Assembly: GCF_014174405.1 (NCBI RefSeq)
Contig: NZ_JACEGA010000001.1
Coordinates: forward strand, 2,261,001-2,325,000
From: Variimorphobacter saccharofermentans
GTDB taxonomy: Bacteria; Bacillota; Clostridia; Lachnospirales; Lachnospiraceae
Reading direction: 5' to 3'
DNA length: 64,000 nucleotides
Each line of letters begins with the position of its first letter. Within the stretch, counting starts at the first letter, position 1. The position numbers and the translations under genes are program-made. Positions 1 through 8,343 of the stretch are shown here, piece after piece. Under the pieces are notes generated by a model. It ran no database searches. It was not told the DNA's origin and worked only from the letters and a program-made list of their open reading frames with translations.

Positions 1-1
1 G

Positions 2-415
2 GTTATCGGTGGAATATTAATCGGGATTTTTACGCTGGTTGCCTTTTATTATGGATTATGGGAGCATGGCTATCAGCTTGGCTCTGGAGAAATCTCAGAA
101 GCAGCACTGGCTTATGCAAGAACCATGTCATTTGTAGTACTGGCTGCTTCCCAATTGTTTTATTCATTATCCATGAGAAGCTCGACAAAATCCATTATAA
201 AGATCGGTGTATTCTCGAATAAATTTTTAATCGGAGCAATTATTGTAGGAATCCTCCTTCAGTTAGTAGTAATCTCGATTCCTCCACTTGCCATTGCTTT
301 TGGAGTGCATTTCCTATCCTTGCAGGATTGGTTGCTTGTACTAGGATTTGCACTAATACCGCTCATTGTTAATGAAATAATTAAGTTATTTACGAAAAGA
401 TTAGAAGTCCAATAA
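2..415 (+). CDS. P-type cation-transporting ATPase, C-terminal end (partial)
   Basis: This is the last 137 residues of a membrane protein whose start lies before the window. The sequence is almost entirely hydrophobic, with about four membrane segments, and ends in a short basic tail (KLFTKRLEVQ). The order of helices and the 'ARTMSFVVLAASQLFYSLSM' stretch fit the C-terminal transmembrane domain of calcium-type P-type ATPases, where ARTM(A/S)F and a following Q-L-F/H segment are typical. The catalytic domains are outside the window, so the transported ion cannot be judged here. A convergent hairpin separates it from the next gene. Assignment rests on the C-terminal pattern only. Confidence 0.7.
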   Translation, partial: VIGGILIGIFTLVAFYYGLWEHGYQLGSGEISEAALAYARTMSFVVLAASQLFYSLSMRSSTKSIIKIGVFSNKFLIGAIIVGILLQLVVISIPPLAIAFGVHFLSLQDWLLVLGFALIPLIVNEIIKLFTKRLEVQ

Positions 416-421
416 TAACGA

Positions 422-486
422 AAATCGGATATGCTATGGAACATTCAAAGTAACATATTGAATCACTCCATTTACATATCCGATTT
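422..486. terminator. Convergent hairpin between the ATPase and MerR genes
   Basis: AAATCGGATATG at 422-433 pairs perfectly with CATATCCGATTT at 475-486 across a 41-base loop. It sits in the gap between two convergent genes. T-rich sequence follows on both strands, so it could stop transcription in both directions. Confidence 0.55.
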
Positions 487-541
487 CTTATTGGTAATTC
501 TCCTCGATCCTTCTGTTTAGGCAATCCTATTTGGTGATAAA

Positions 542-1306
542 TCAAGTATTCTTACCAGTATAAATAAATATTGCATCTCTCAAAAATGCTGCCATTCCAG
601 GCTGCTTCTTATCATAATAAGCAGTAAATCGCTCATCTTCTACATACATCTGGGCAATTCCAGCATGTGCCTCTTTGCTATAGCTTCCCCAAGTGAAGGA
701 CAACCATCTGCGATGCATATCTGCGACCTTTTGTGCCAGTTCACCAGCCGGGTCCCCAGTTGCATAGGCTACTTCTAATGTATCCAGAATCTCCTGACCG
801 AGCTTGTCAAATTCATCATATTGCTCCTTCGACATGTTTAAGAGTTTTCGATTTGACTCATTAACACTCTCGTCTCCATACTTCTCTCTGATTTCTCTAC
901 CATATTTTTCTTCATTACTGTCAATGAGCCTTTTCTTAAAGCCCTGGAACTTCTCCGTATCATTCATAGTAATCCTGCCTTTCTTATACTCTAATGTCCT
1001 TTTGACATTCTCAATAAGCATATCTAATTCCTTCCTTTGTGAAAGGAGTCTCATCAAATGGTCATTCAGCGCTGCAGTTTCATCAAAGTTTTCCGAGGTC
1101 ATAACCTTTTTAATTGTATCAAGATTAAAACCCAGCTCCCGATGGAACAGGATTTGCTGTAAACGGTCAACTTCCTCCTTACCATAGATACGATATCCAG
1201 AAGAATTGATTCTTGCCGGCTTAAGAATTCCGATTTCATCATAATATCGAAGTGTGCGAGTAGTGACTCCTGCTAATTTAGCAAGCTTTTGCACTGTATA
1301 TTCCAT
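542..1306 (-). CDS. MerR-family regulator with TipAS ligand-binding domain
   Basis: A 254-residue regulator. Residues 1-70 are a MerR winged helix (VQKLAKLAGVTTRTLRYYDE, then the GYRIY wing), 70-110 form the dimerising coiled coil, and about 115-250 match the TipAS/antibiotic-recognition domain (WLSFTWGSYSKEAH, FTAYYDKKQPG). TipAL-type proteins bind thiopeptide or other multidrug ligands and activate their own promoter. AAGGAGG lies 7 bases before the ATG. A spacer operator (1339-1353) overlaps its own promoter, as expected for autoregulation. An internal ATG near residue 114, preceded by AGGCAGGA, begins exactly at the ligand domain; in Streptomyces TipA the ligand domain is also made alone from an internal start. 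No efflux gene is next to it. Confidence 0.88.
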   Translation of the reverse strand: MEYTVQKLAKLAGVTTRTLRYYDEIGILKPARINSSGYRIYGKEEVDRLQQILFHRELGFNLDTIKKVMTSENFDETAALNDHLMRLLSQRKELDMLIENVKRTLEYKKGRITMNDTEKFQGFKKRLIDSNEEKYGREIREKYGDESVNESNRKLLNMSKEQYDEFDKLGQEILDTLEVAYATGDPAGELAQKVADMHRRWLSFTWGSYSKEAHAGIAQMYVEDERFTAYYDKKQPGMAAFLRDAIFIYTGKNT

Positions 1307-1330
1307 TTGTACTCCTCCTTACAGGAACAG

Positions 1331-1359
1331 TTTATACCTTTACGTAACGTAAATGTCAA
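1331..1359 (-). promoter_or_regulatory. MerR promoter with operator in the spacer
   Basis: Read on the minus strand: TTGACA (1354-1359), a 17-base spacer, then TATAAA (1331-1336). The spacer contains a perfect 15-base palindrome TTTACGT-T-ACGTAAA (1339-1353). MerR-family proteins bind dyads placed between -35 and -10, so this is most likely the regulator's own operator. Confidence 0.75.
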
Positions 1360-1463
1360 TATCTATTTTTGATTTTTTCGGAAAGGTTCATTCATAATGC
1401 TTTCTTAAATTCGTGTTAAGCACATTTTCCTATAATATCGGAGCATTTATACACTACTTCGGT

Positions 1464-2507
1464 TCATTTGCTTAGCGACTGATATGAATGGGAGGCTTCT
1501 ATTAATTGATTAAGTTTATCCTGAGCCAAACCACTGTCAATAATATCATTGGAAAGGGTTACCCCTTCTTTCAGGTCCTTCACAATTCCTCCAACCATTA
1601 AGGCACCCGCTGCATTTAATACAACTGCTTGACGGCGTGGTCCTTTATTTTTACCAGAAAAAACATCTCGTATCATCATTGCATTGGCTTCCGGAGTTCC
1701 TGTAGCAATATCATTAAGCTTACAGCGCTTCAATCCCAGATCCTCCGGATATAGTTCATAATCATGAATCATACCATCCTTTAGCTCATGAATGGTAGTT
1801 TTTCCAATTAGTGAGATTTCATCCATTCCACCTTCTCCATGAGCAAACAAAGCTTTAGTATATCCAAGAGATAAAGCAACCTGGGATACCTTTTCAAGAA
1901 GGTCGGCCTTATATACACCCATTAAGTGCAGTGTTGCCTGTGCCGGATTAATAAGTGGACCTATAATTGTATAAAATATGGTCTTAATTCCGAAATCCTT
2001 CTCCGGGTGTATCATTTTCTGCATCACCGGGTGAAATAGAGGAGCATAAAGAAAAGATATTCCAATCTCTTCGATCATATTCTCCACGGCATGTCGACTC
2101 TGATGAATTTGAATACCAAGTGCTTCCAATACATCTGCGCTGCCAGCATGATTGATACTGGATTTACTCCCTGATTTGGCCACCTTAATTCCGGCAGCTG
2201 CAGCTACAAAAGCTACTGCAGTTGAGATGTTAAAAGTACTCAAACCCCCGCCCGTACCACAGGTATCCATTAACTCACTATCCACCTTAGGTGTTATAGG
2301 AATACAAAAATCTCTCATTGCCTGTGCGATAGCTGCTATCTCAGTAAGAGTCGGTCCTTTCATCAATAAGGAAACCTGAAAATTCATGATCTGAGCATCC
2401 GTCATTTCATTCCCATGTATCGCCTTAATCGCTCCATACGCTTCCTCTTTTGATAATTCCATTCCTGTGTTTAACTTCTGTAAAATGTCGTTTACCATTT
2501 CCACCAT
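1464..2507 (-). CDS. Divergent TrpD-like phosphoribosyltransferase (second copy)
   Basis: 347 residues, full length for the TrpD/nucleoside-phosphorylase-II fold and clearly homologous to anthranilate phosphoribosyltransferase throughout. Key active-site motifs are changed: GTGGD reads GTGGG (84-88), KHGNR reads KSGSK (111-115), and the anthranilate-contacting Arg in G-x-R-T-I-F is Lys (175). The metal-binding GMDEIS segment and GPLxNP are kept. It is the last gene of the trp cluster, where trpB and trpA would be expected; a canonical trpD lies three genes upstream. I chose the ATG at 2507 because AAGGGAG is 8 bases upstream; a GTG at 2531 is in frame but has no RBS. It may be a paralogue with another acceptor substrate or a weakened enzyme. 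Confidence 0.8.
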   Translation of the reverse strand: MVEMVNDILQKLNTGMELSKEEAYGAIKAIHGNEMTDAQIMNFQVSLLMKGPTLTEIAAIAQAMRDFCIPITPKVDSELMDTCGTGGGLSTFNISTAVAFVAAAAGIKVAKSGSKSSINHAGSADVLEALGIQIHQSRHAVENMIEEIGISFLYAPLFHPVMQKMIHPEKDFGIKTIFYTIIGPLINPAQATLHLMGVYKADLLEKVSQVALSLGYTKALFAHGEGGMDEISLIGKTTIHELKDGMIHDYELYPEDLGLKRCKLNDIATGTPEANAMMIRDVFSGKNKGPRRQAVVLNAAGALMVGGIVKDLKEGVTLSNDIIDSGLAQDKLNQLIEASHSYQSLSK

Positions 2508-2626
2508 TCTTATTACTCCCTTCACGTACACTAAGCAGGCCGTTCTTAATTACAAATTATATATAAATTTCAGTTATAAATTTATTTTCATAGACTTCCG
2601 AATAATAGAATTCATCTTATTGACTT

Positions 2627-3253
2627 CTATGATAGATTTCTAATTTTATCTATGATTTCCCTCATCTTATTCGGGTCCTTCCAACCATCTGTCTCTACCT
2701 TACTACTGACATCAACGCAATAAGGGTTCAACATATGAATTGCTTTCTCTACATTGTCAATACCAATTCCACCGGCAAGGAAAAACGGCTTTCTCATCTG
2801 AGTGATCATGGTCCAGTCGAATGCCTCTCCACTTCCTCCATATTGATGGCTTGAATAGGTATCTAGTAACATATACTCACATTCATACACCTTACCTTGA
2901 TGGATATCCTCAGCACTTTGTATTCGAAGCGCCTTAATAACAGGACATGATACCTTCTTTTTCAGCTGATGAATATATTCCGGGTCCTCATCCCCATGCA
3001 ATTGAATAAGATCAATCACATTTTTATCATATAACCGGACAATGTGATCGATCGAATCATTTACAAATACGCCTACCGCCTTAATATGATGATTCAAAGC
3101 ACTTTTAAGCTTTTCTGCTGTCTCATCATTAACCTGTCTGGCACTTTTCGCAAATACAAATCCGATATAGTCTGGTAGGATTTCGTTCACAGTCAGTATA
3201 TCTTCCATTCTTCGTAATCCGCATATTTTTATCTTAGACATAATTGCTTTCAC
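2627..3253 (-). CDS. trpF: Phosphoribosylanthranilate isomerase
   Basis: Converts N-(5-phosphoribosyl)anthranilate to CdRP in tryptophan synthesis, in the cytoplasm. The 208-residue protein has the family signature from the first strand (KIKICGLRR, with the catalytic Cys), QLHGDED and the C-terminal phosphate-binding loops (FFLAGGIG, VDVSSKVETDG). The GTG start overlaps the trpC stop in a GTGA arrangement, which indicates translational coupling; an ATG four codons further in (3241) is an alternative start. A gap of about 120 bases separates it from the divergent trpD-like gene downstream. Confidence 0.95.
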   Translation of the reverse strand: MKAIMSKIKICGLRRMEDILTVNEILPDYIGFVFAKSARQVNDETAEKLKSALNHHIKAVGVFVNDSIDHIVRLYDKNVIDLIQLHGDEDPEYIHQLKKKVSCPVIKALRIQSAEDIHQGKVYECEYMLLDTYSSHQYGGSGEAFDWTMITQMRKPFFLAGGIGIDNVEKAIHMLNPYCVDVSSKVETDGWKDPNKMREIIDKIRNLS

Positions 3254-4053
3254 CGTTTTAAGCCGTTTAATGCCTCTTTCTTATTATCGCTTCTCATTAA
3301 TGTCTCACCAATGAGTACAGCATTAACTCCTGCTTCCTTCAGTATTTTTATATCCTCCGAGGTTTTCACTCCGCTTTCTGCCACAAAAATTATATCCTCT
3401 GGTACTAACTCTCGTAATCTTACACTATGATATAAATCCACCTCAAAGGTTTGTAAGTTCCGATTATTTACACCGATCATTCTTGCTCCGGCCTCCAAGG
3501 CAGATTGAATTTCTTCTTTTGTGTGTGTTTCAAACAGCGCGGATAAACCTAATTCATTGCACAATTCCATGTATTTTCTTAACGTATTCGTGTCTAATAA
3601 ACTACAGATGAGTAATAAAGCATCTGCACCTATCAGCTTTGCTTCATAAATCTGGTACTCCTCAATAATAAAATCCTTACGAAGTACCGGAAGCTCTACT
3701 ACACTACTGATTTCTGATAAGTATTGGTCCGACCCTTTAAAGAAATCCGGTTCTGTCAATACGGATATGGCATCGGCTCCGGCTTTTTCATATTCCAACG
3801 CAATCTCAAGATAAGGAAAGTCTTCCGCTATCATTCCCTTAGAAGGGGATGCTCTCTTAACCTCACAGATAAAACCGGGACCTTCCTTCCAATTCTTATT
3901 AAGTGCACGTTCAAATGCAAATGCATTACGCCCATGAAAGCTTCTGACACCTTTTCCATCATAAATCAAGGATTTCAGCTTCTCTGGCGAAAGCTGCTGC
4001 TTTGCTATCTCTACTCTTATTCTTGTTGCTGTTACAATTGTATCCAGTATCAT
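3250..4053 (-). CDS. trpC: Indole-3-glycerol phosphate synthase
   Basis: Closes the indole ring from CdRP. 267 residues, normal length for the stand-alone (beta/alpha)8 enzyme. Visible signatures are FICEVKRASPSKG (catalytic Lys and phosphate loop), VLTEPDFFKGS, LRKDFIIEEYQIYEA (catalytic Lys), IGVNNRNLQTF and FVAESGV with VLIGETLMR. It begins 9 bases after the trpD stop and overlaps trpF by 4 bases, so the genes are probably translated together from the T-box-controlled message. Confidence 0.96.
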   Translation of the reverse strand: MILDTIVTATRIRVEIAKQQLSPEKLKSLIYDGKGVRSFHGRNAFAFERALNKNWKEGPGFICEVKRASPSKGMIAEDFPYLEIALEYEKAGADAISVLTEPDFFKGSDQYLSEISSVVELPVLRKDFIIEEYQIYEAKLIGADALLLICSLLDTNTLRKYMELCNELGLSALFETHTKEEIQSALEAGARMIGVNNRNLQTFEVDLYHSVRLRELVPEDIIFVAESGVKTSEDIKILKEAGVNAVLIGETLMRSDNKKEALNGLKR

Positions 4054-4062
4054 ATAACCATC

Positions 4063-5070
4063 CTATTCATTTGATTTCGTGATGAATCTGTTTAATTGTT
4101 CCATTGCTTTACCGCTGTCTATTGTATCGGCAGCCATTCTTACACACTCTCTCAGTGTGATATTGTTATATGACATGTAGAGACATACTGCTGAATTCAA
4201 AAGTACAATATCACGTTTTGGACCTTTCTCTCCATTCAAGATTCTTCTTGCTATATCAGCATTATGAACCGGATCTCCACCCACAAGATCCTCCGGCTTA
4301 CAATATTCAAATCCAAACTGATGTGGATCCAGGAAGAAGCTGTTTACCTTACCATTGTTAACTTCACATACCGTTGTCCTGGCACTTAGTGATACCTCAT
4401 CCAAGCCGTCATGCCCATGTACCACCATAGCTCTTTTTACGCCGAGATTTGCCAATACTCTGGCCATTGGCTCAACCAGTGCTTCATCATATACTCCCAG
4501 TAGTTGTAAATTAGCATTTGCTGGACTGGCAAGCGGTCCTAATATATTAAAAATAGTTCGAACCCCCAGCTCTTTTCTCACAGGAGCCGCATATTTCATT
4601 GAGGAATGATATAATGGGGCAAATAAAAAGCATATTCCAATTTCCTTTAAGATACGTTCACTCTTCTCTACTGGTATATCAATCTTAACTCCCAATGCTT
4701 CTAAAACATCGGCGCTACCACATTTGCTGGAAACACTTCGATTACCATGCTTTGCAACCGGTATTCCAGCTGCTGAGATAACAAGTGACGATATGGTCGA
4801 TATATTAAAGGTAAACGCTTCATCTCCACCGGTTCCGACAATATCCAGCACATCTCCTTCATGCTGCAGTTTCAATCCAATGTTTCTCATACTTCTTGCA
4901 CATGCTGTTATCTCATCGATGGTTTCCCCTTTCATACGTATCGCTGTAATAAATGAGGCAATTTGTGCATTGGTTGCATTTCCACTCATAATTTCATCCA
5001 TTACTGTTTTAGCCATTTCGAAGGATAAGTCTTCTTTATTCAATAAATTACGAATTGCTTCCTGTATCAT
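4063..5070 (-). CDS. trpD: Anthranilate phosphoribosyltransferase (canonical copy)
   Basis: Transfers the phosphoribosyl group of PRPP to anthranilate. 335 residues with all expected motifs: GTGGD (79-83), KHGNR (107-111), CGSADVLEALG, GVRTIFNILGPL and GLDEVS (metal binding). AAAGGAAG lies upstream of the ATG. It follows trpG by 27 bases. This copy is expected to do the pathway step, in contrast to the altered copy at the end of the cluster. Confidence 0.96.
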   Translation of the reverse strand: MIQEAIRNLLNKEDLSFEMAKTVMDEIMSGNATNAQIASFITAIRMKGETIDEITACARSMRNIGLKLQHEGDVLDIVGTGGDEAFTFNISTISSLVISAAGIPVAKHGNRSVSSKCGSADVLEALGVKIDIPVEKSERILKEIGICFLFAPLYHSSMKYAAPVRKELGVRTIFNILGPLASPANANLQLLGVYDEALVEPMARVLANLGVKRAMVVHGHDGLDEVSLSARTTVCEVNNGKVNSFFLDPHQFGFEYCKPEDLVGGDPVHNADIARRILNGEKGPKRDIVLLNSAVCLYMSYNNITLRECVRMAADTIDSGKAMEQLNRFITKSNE

Positions 5071-5097
5071 ATATCATACTTCCTTTCTTTCTTCGAA

Positions 5098-5673
5098 TTA
5101 CATATTACGGAGCATTAGAAAATTCTTTAATATAACATTTCCTTCTGGAGTCATTATTGATTCCGGGTGAAACTGCAGACCATAGACATTATAAGTTCTA
5201 TGCTGTACCGCCATAATCTCCCCGTAATCATCCTCTGCTATTACAAGCAAATCATCCGGTAAGGTCTCTTTTTCAGCGATTAAGGAATGGTACCTTGCTG
5301 CTTGAATACATGGTGCTAATCCATAAAAGATTGGGCTTCCATTAGCGATGTGAATGTTACTCTGTTTTCCGTGCATAAGATGTTTGGCATGGGTAATCCT
5401 GGTTCCGAATACTTCGCAGATTGCCTGATGTCCTAAGCAAACACCGAGAATTGGTATTTCGCTCTTCAGCTCATTAATTACCTGTTCACAAATCCCTGCA
5501 TCCTTGGGATATCCGGGTCCTGGAGATAAAATTATATGAGTCGGCGCTAATTCTCTGATTTGCTCCACTGTAATTTCATCATTTCGTACAACAAGGATAT
5601 CTTGATTTATACTGCTTGCAAGCTGTACCAGATTGTATGTAAAGCTGTCATAATTATCAATAAGTAATATCAT
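5098..5673 (-). CDS. trpG: Anthranilate synthase, glutamine amidotransferase subunit
   Basis: Supplies ammonia from glutamine to TrpE. 191 residues, class I amidotransferase: LIDNYDSFTYNL at the start, SPGPGYP oxyanion region, nucleophile Cys79 in GVCLGHQAI, and the His-Glu pair in LQFHPESI. Subunits of this type can also serve 4-amino-4-deoxychorismate synthase (PabA role), but the position directly after trpE favours trpG. GAGG is 7 bases before the ATG. Confidence 0.95.
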   Translation of the reverse strand: MILLIDNYDSFTYNLVQLASSINQDILVVRNDEITVEQIRELAPTHIILSPGPGYPKDAGICEQVINELKSEIPILGVCLGHQAICEVFGTRITHAKHLMHGKQSNIHIANGSPIFYGLAPCIQAARYHSLIAEKETLPDDLLVIAEDDYGEIMAVQHRTYNVYGLQFHPESIMTPEGNVILKNFLMLRNM

Positions 5674-5712
5674 ATAATAACCTCATTTCTGTGCTACATA
5701 ATGTTTTCGCTT

Positions 5713-7170
5713 CTATCTTTCTACTTCAGACGCCCTTAGAATTGCATCGATTACTGCCTTTGCTTTATTTTCTGATTCCTCGTATTCCTTTTCCGGTATA
5801 CTGTCTGCAACAATACCTCCTCCAGATTGAATCGTTATTTTATTATCCTTCTTCACAGCCATACGAATAGCAATACAGGTATCCATATTACCGGTAAAAT
5901 CAATATATCCGATGGCCCCACCATAGATCCCTCGAGGCCCCTTTTCCATCTCCTCGATAATCTCACAGGCACGTATTTTGGGGGCACCAGATAAGGTACC
6001 GGCAGGTAGGATGGCTTCAATTGCATCAAATGCATCCTTTCCCTCTTTTATCCTTCCTTCCACCTCCGAGGTGATATGCATAATTCTGGAATAACGCTGA
6101 ATTCTCTTATAGTCGGTAACCTTTACACTGCCATATTCGGATATCTTTCCAAGGTCATTCCTTCCGAGGTCAACCAGCATATTATGTTCGGCTAATTCCT
6201 TTTCGTCAGCCAGTAATTCCCGTTCTAATGCATCATCCTCTTCTTTATTACTTCCTCTTGGTCTGGAGCCAGCAATCGGGAAGGTTGTTAATACACCATC
6301 CTTAAGTCTGACTAAGGTTTCCGGAGATGTACTAATCAATTGCACATCATCATTTTGCATAAACACCATATAAGGAGATGGGTTGGTAGTTCTTAAGACC
6401 CTATATGCGTTTATGAGACTTTCCTTATACTCCGTCTCAAATCTTCTGGAAATCACAGCCTGGAATATGTCCCCGTTCACAATGTATTCCTTGGTACGTT
6501 CTACAATTTTACAGTACTCTTCTTTTGTCATGTTACAGGTAAACTCCGGGCTGTCATTTTTTCTTGCTATAGGGAAGGTATCCACTTCCATGATAAAACG
6601 AGTCAGATGTTCCATCTCCGACATTGCTTTTCCATAATTCTCAAGTACATTATCCGATTTCATATTTACAATGATTACAATCTTTTGCTTTAAATGATCG
6701 TAGGCAATTACCTTATCAAACAGCATTAAATCAAAATCATGAAACTCACTGCTTTTCAGCTTTAATACTGGTTCAGTATAACCAATCATTTCATAGGAGA
6801 AATATCCCACCAGTCCTCCGGTAAAAGGAGGCATATTGGGTAACTTTGGAGCTTTATATTCCTCCATTACCTCTCTTAACACTTCATAAGGATGATCCGT
6901 TTTGACCTTTCTTATCTCTCCGTTATCAATTGTTACTTCATGATTTTTACAGGTAATATGTACAATCGGATTAAACCCCAGAAAGGAATATCTGGCCCAT
7001 TTTTCTCCACCCTCAATGCTTTCCAATAGAAAATACCGCTCACTAATCAGTGACATTTTTCGCAATAGGGTGATTGGTGTAGTAATATCCGCATAGATTT
7101 CCTTACAAATTGGGATGATGCGATATTCCTTTGCTAATAGCTCAATTTCTTTACAACTAGGTGTGATCAT
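5713..7170 (-). CDS. trpE: Anthranilate synthase component I
   Basis: Makes anthranilate from chorismate with TrpG. About 485 residues with an N-terminal regulatory domain including [18 protein letters not shown], whose LLES element is the usual tryptophan feedback site, and a C-terminal chorismate-binding domain ([71 protein letters not shown]). I place the start at 7170 because GAAAGGAG is 7 bases upstream; an in-frame ATG at 7197 has no RBS and lies close to the leader terminator. First gene of the T-box-controlled operon. Confidence 0.96.
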   Translation of the reverse strand: MITPSCKEIELLAKEYRIIPICKEIYADITTPITLLRKMSLISERYFLLESIEGGEKWARYSFLGFNPIVHITCKNHEVTIDNGEIRKVKTDHPYEVLREVMEEYKAPKLPNMPPFTGGLVGYFSYEMIGYTEPVLKLKSSEFHDFDLMLFDKVIAYDHLKQKIVIIVNMKSDNVLENYGKAMSEMEHLTRFIMEVDTFPIARKNDSPEFTCNMTKEEYCKIVERTKEYIVNGDIFQAVISRRFETEYKESLINAYRVLRTTNPSPYMVFMQNDDVQLISTSPETLVRLKDGVLTTFPIAGSRPRGSNKEEDDALERELLADEKELAEHNMLVDLGRNDLGKISEYGSVKVTDYKRIQRYSRIMHITSEVEGRIKEGKDAFDAIEAILPAGTLSGAPKIRACEIIEEMEKGPRGIYGGAIGYIDFTGNMDTCIAIRMAVKKDNKITIQSGGGIVADSIPEKEYEESENKAKAVIDAILRASEVER

Positions 7171-7229
7171 AATATTCTCCTTTCCATAAATTATCAAATC
7201 AAATAGTATGCTTGCGGTCCTTTCGATAC

Positions 7230-7272
7230 AAAAAAAGCTCTTATCCCTGTAATCTACAGGGACAAAAGCTTA
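7230..7272 (-). terminator. T-box attenuator terminator of the trp operon
   Basis: On the minus strand AAGCTTTTGTCCCTGT pairs with ACAGGGATAAGAGCTT around a short loop and is followed by a run of T. It lies directly after the T-box sequence, and its 5' arm would be captured by the alternative antiterminator. Confidence 0.9.
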
Positions 7273-7508
7273 TAACTTCTGCGGTACCACCCGGTTTGAT
7301 GTATAATACACCCACTCATTTTACATACTATCATATGCACCCCACTGATAACGGACAGGGTTCCCGTAAGCGCCTACTCTACTATGATTTCAGGCTTCCC
7401 TCACAAGTCCATTCAGAATAACCTTTGTAACTGCATTCCCACCAGTAGCAGCTCTCTGTATACAATCAATTAATCTTACTCGTCTTGCTCAACGGTTTAA
7501 TATATATT
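7230..7508 (-). ncRNA. T-box leader, tryptophan specific
   Basis: The minus-strand leader contains the T-box sequence GGGTGGTACCGCA (7280-7292), which pairs with the 3' end of uncharged tRNA, and a Rho-independent terminator (7230-7272) ending in a T-run. In Stem I the segment CUGAA-UGG-AC puts a UGG tryptophan codon in the specifier position (7409-7411). Uncharged tRNA-Trp should favour the antiterminator and switch on trpEGDCF and the trpD-like gene. This fits the operon's role and is a well-known control mode for trp genes in Gram-positive bacteria. Confidence 0.93.
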
Positions 7509-7514
7509 AAACGC

Positions 7515-7544
7515 ATTATAACAATGGATAAACCTATATGTCAA
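7515..7544 (-). promoter_or_regulatory. trp operon promoter
   Basis: Minus strand: TTGACA (7539-7544), 18-base spacer, TATAAT (7515-7520). Both hexamers match the sigma-A consensus exactly. Transcription would begin about 7508, at the start of the T-box leader. Confidence 0.85.
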
Positions 7545-7685
7545 GTAGTAAAATGTAAAAATTAACATTTATTTCTTGAAATTAGTATCTTAACTTATAA
7601 ACTTAACTACAGATCTTTTAAAAGAGGGGATTCTTTCCTCTCCTATTGGGTTGGATTTTGTCTGGCAGAAAGCAAATGTTTTTTA

Positions 7686-7714
7686 TTGACAACGTTATAT
7701 AAATAAGTTATATT
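7686..7714 (+). promoter_or_regulatory. Promoter of the MpsC-like gene
   Basis: TTGACA (7686-7691), 17-base spacer, TATATT (7709-7714), located 26 bases before the GTG start of the next gene. Confidence 0.7.
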
Positions 7715-7739
7715 TATAACACTTAGAGGTGATGAACAA

Positions 7740-8105
7740 GTGACAAAAGGACAATTAGAAGCCAAACTAAGCGAAGCTGTCAGTAAATTTGAATTAGAAT
7801 ATATGGGCAGAGGTCCAAAATTAATACGCACATACATAATTAACGATATGATACTGATCCGATTATCTGGCGTATTAAGTCCATCCGAACAAAAACTCAC
7901 CGATAATCCGCAGGGTATTGAATTATTTAAAAAGGTTCGATCCTCATTATTTGAAGGCGGGCGCGGATATCTAGAAACATTGATAACAGATATATTAGAT
8001 GTAGCTATAGTCAGCACCCATTCCGATATAAGTACGAAGACCGGCGAAAAGATTATCATTATTACAACTGATAGAAACATCGAAGAGATGATAACAACAA
8101 AATAG
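7740..8105 (+). CDS. DUF2294 / MpsC-family protein
   Basis: 121 residues, matching the small single-domain DUF2294 family (MpsC-like, associated in some Firmicutes with Na+-linked membrane potential systems). Seen here: an N-terminal helix TKGQLEAKLSEAVSKFELEYMGRGPKLIRTYI, a middle DMILIRLSGVLSPSEQKL strand, and a C-terminal DVAIVSTHSDISTKTGEKIIIITT. There is no signal peptide or membrane segment. The GTG start is set by AGAGGTGAT 6 bases upstream. It has its own promoter and terminator; its function in this organism is not shown by the neighbours. Confidence 0.82.
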   Translation: MTKGQLEAKLSEAVSKFELEYMGRGPKLIRTYIINDMILIRLSGVLSPSEQKLTDNPQGIELFKKVRSSLFEGGRGYLETLITDILDVAIVSTHSDISTKTGEKIIIITTDRNIEEMITTK

Positions 8106-8133
8106 TAACGGAAGACAATACAAAATAACCTGC

Positions 8134-8221
8134 TTCATCGTATGCAGATACGGGTATGAAGCTGTTAAGTTGTTAGTAAGCCGATATCTTGGGAGGATTC
8201 TTAAGGTACCGGTTTTTTTAC
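8134..8221 (+). terminator. Hairpin and Rho-independent terminator before purE
   Basis: A first hairpin (GCTTCAT 8134-8140 with ATGAAGC 8158-8164) is followed by a second stem (CCGATATCTT 8183-8192 with AAGGTACCGG 8205-8214, one mismatch) and seven T. It can simply end the MpsC-like transcript. Because purE follows, an attenuation role is possible, but I find no purine or PRPP aptamer motif. Confidence 0.65.
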
Positions 8222-8271
8222 TTTTTAGGCCATCCAAATATGAACGAAATGCACTTATGTGTTTTTCATAT

Positions 8272-8298
8272 ACAATAGAAAGTACGCCTTTCTATTGT
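8272..8298 (+). repeat. Palindromic hairpin sharing a 19-base motif with 52.3 kb
   Basis: ACAATAGAAAG (8272-8282) pairs perfectly with CTTTCTATTGT (8288-8298). The 19 bases TATACAATAGAAAGTACGC at 8269-8287 recur exactly, in sense orientation, upstream of the DUF2200 gene (minus strand 52295-52313). It ends 45 bases before purE. Confidence 0.7.
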
Positions 8299-8343
8299 CA
8301 CAAATTAATATGCCGTACAACAGGCGGCAGAATGGAGGAAATG

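Noticed and set aside
804..1187. Open reading frame on the plus strand within the MerR gene
   Set aside because: It is the complement of an intact MerR/TipAS gene, has no RBS, and its serine/phenylalanine-rich product is typical of antisense reading.
7212..7421. Open reading frame on the plus strand over the trp leader
   Set aside because: It is antisense to the T-box RNA and has no RBS; the RNA structure explains the sequence.
8134..8221. Purine or PRPP riboswitch before purE
   Set aside because: The hairpins lack the conserved purine-aptamer loops and I cannot match a PRPP/ykkC core; a plain terminator explains the structure.
8170..8343. Long N-terminal extension of PurE
   Set aside because: No RBS at 8170, it runs across a terminator, and PurE proteins begin at the KKVAIIMGSDSD region.
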